Part shown: positions 62,800 to 64,000 of the stretch, piece after piece
Position numbering within the stretch: the first letter of the stretch is position 1
Layout: every line of letters begins with the position of its first letter
Assembly: GCA_963995525.1 (NCBI GenBank)
Contig: OZ023213.1
Location: 36,794,334 to 36,858,333 of the forward strand
DNA: 64,000 nucleotides
Source of the DNA: Escarpia spicata
Taxonomy: Eukaryota > Annelida > Polychaeta > Sabellida > Siboglinidae
Direction: 5' to 3'
Program-made: the position numbers and the translations under genes
Notes under the pieces: generated by a model
What the model saw: only the letters and a program-made list of their open reading frames with translations
Told to the model about the DNA's origin: nothing
The model's database searches: none

Positions 62800-64000
62800 T
62801 CATTCATGGTAGTCTTTGGCCAGGGCTGGTCATAGCATGTATTTAGACTTTTCTCAAGAATCATAATTATTATGAATTTATGTAACATAAAAAAATAAAG
62901 CAATATTATAGAATTTCACATTGCCCTCTTGAGTAACAGATTTGCATGTAGAATCAAAATAGTTATCATTATATGATACATGATGGCCTTTTTATTTCAG
63001 ATATTGTTTGCAGTTACATGCAGTGACACTGATCTTACACTGATCAGTGTCTGACAGTTAACCGTGAAGGTACCAAGCCACAGAGTCGTCTGAATATGAC
63101 ACCCATCACTTGCCTGCATACGTACACATTTAATCTGGCTGATTATGTATATGATATCTACATTGAACAGTGTCCAGTCAACATGACACGAACATTACTT
63201 GTTGAAGAACACAACATTATTTTACAGGATACTGAGATATGAACCTTACTGCACAGATCTTGCAGCCTAGTGGCATTCAATTATGAGACAATCAACTGCC
63301 AATATTACAAAAAGACTGTATTATGAACAGAGCAGACCAGTCTTCTTCTTCATGACTTGACTCCCGTGGGCCATGGGGAGTAACGCAGAAGGCAATCTTG
63401 CATTTGGATTCAGCAACGGAATACTGTGAACAATTTATAAATATTACTTCATCAAGTTCATGAACATTATGCAGCAGTGAAAATTGATTACTAGACTGTA
63501 AAGAGCCTGCAGCATTCATCCAACATGTCATGACACACATAGACACAGTGAACTAGGAGTATGAATATTGTATTTCATTGTCATGTAATGATCTGTTGAG
63601 TTTGTGTGCTATTTAGCCAATATTTACTTATTAATAAAGTTATTGCTATATGACTGTTAATGTGGTTGTAAACATTTCATAAATTATATAACTGTCTTCA
63701 TAATGATGGACATTGCAGCCTTTTATTAAAATGTAACAGTCAGTCGAGTTAACGTGCTAATATTAACCAATATTAACTTATTAATTAAGTTAATGTGAAA
63801 TGAATGGTTAATGTATGTTTATTGCCATAATTAATGTGGTTTACTGCTTGCATAAATTATACAAATATATTCATAATTATGGCCTTTACTGAAATGTATC
63901 GATCTGTCTGTCGAGGTTGCGTACTAATTAGCCAATGTTAACTAATTAATTAAATGATTTGTTAATATATAGTAATTTCCATTATTAATAATATACACAT
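62800..64000. other. AT-rich end of window, no gene seen
   Basis: No supported gene. Two loosely similar segments (TTAGCCAATATTTACTTATT near 63615 and TAACCAATATTAACTTATTA near 63765) and a third near 63930 suggest an old tandem duplication of about 160 bp. Confidence 0.4.

Overview
This is eukaryotic, AT-rich, repeat-dense nuclear DNA. It has split genes with GT/AG introns, metazoan gene families, several non-LTR retrotransposon fragments, DNA-transposon-type genes, minisatellites and a 200-N scaffold gap. The family mix (SLC16 transporter, P2X7-type intracellular domain, host-like transposase genes with introns) suggests an invertebrate animal, perhaps a marine lophotrochozoan such as a mollusc. 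The phylum is an inference.

Region 1 (1-13.1 kb) is a very large inverted repeat. The arms are about 1-4365 and about 8540-12976, and the left arm runs off the window. Between them lie a second copy of the inner left arm, a 200-N gap and a kilobase of GA-rich microsatellite. The outer end of each arm carries the same broken, virus-like or Polinton-like gene reading inwards. The inner part of each arm is a roughly 40-bp minisatellite, and each arm also holds a smaller palindrome.

Region 2 (14.5-24.4 kb, minus strand) holds the one clearly intact gene: a seven-exon SLC16 (monocarboxylate transporter family) gene of 532 codons whose splice phases all agree. Its introns hold a decayed LINE, a tandem duplication and microsatellites. 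An LTR with a primer-binding-like site sits about 220 bp upstream of the start codon.

Region 3 (26.3-34.5 kb) holds two convergent genes whose stop codons are only about 145 bp apart. One is a plus-strand gene with a P2X7-type cysteine-rich intracellular domain. The other is an eight-exon minus-strand DDE-type transposase gene, broken by at least three frameshifts and two stops. An inverted pair of 22-bp repeat arrays lies next to the first gene. I infer that the two genes may be one old two-gene mobile element.

Region 4 (34.5-64 kb) is gene-poor. It has exon-sized remnants of an SGNH-hydrolase-like gene, an integrase-type HHCC zinc finger and a MULE-like transposase. It also has LINE tails, an 815-bp direct repeat with a hairpin at one copy, and many tandem repeats. 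The most ordered is a 32-bp minisatellite (47.94-50.05 kb) in which a block of 28 variant units is duplicated in the same order.

Apart from the SLC16 gene, the coding content looks like mobile-element genes in various states of decay. All family calls come from reading translations by eye; no database search was run.
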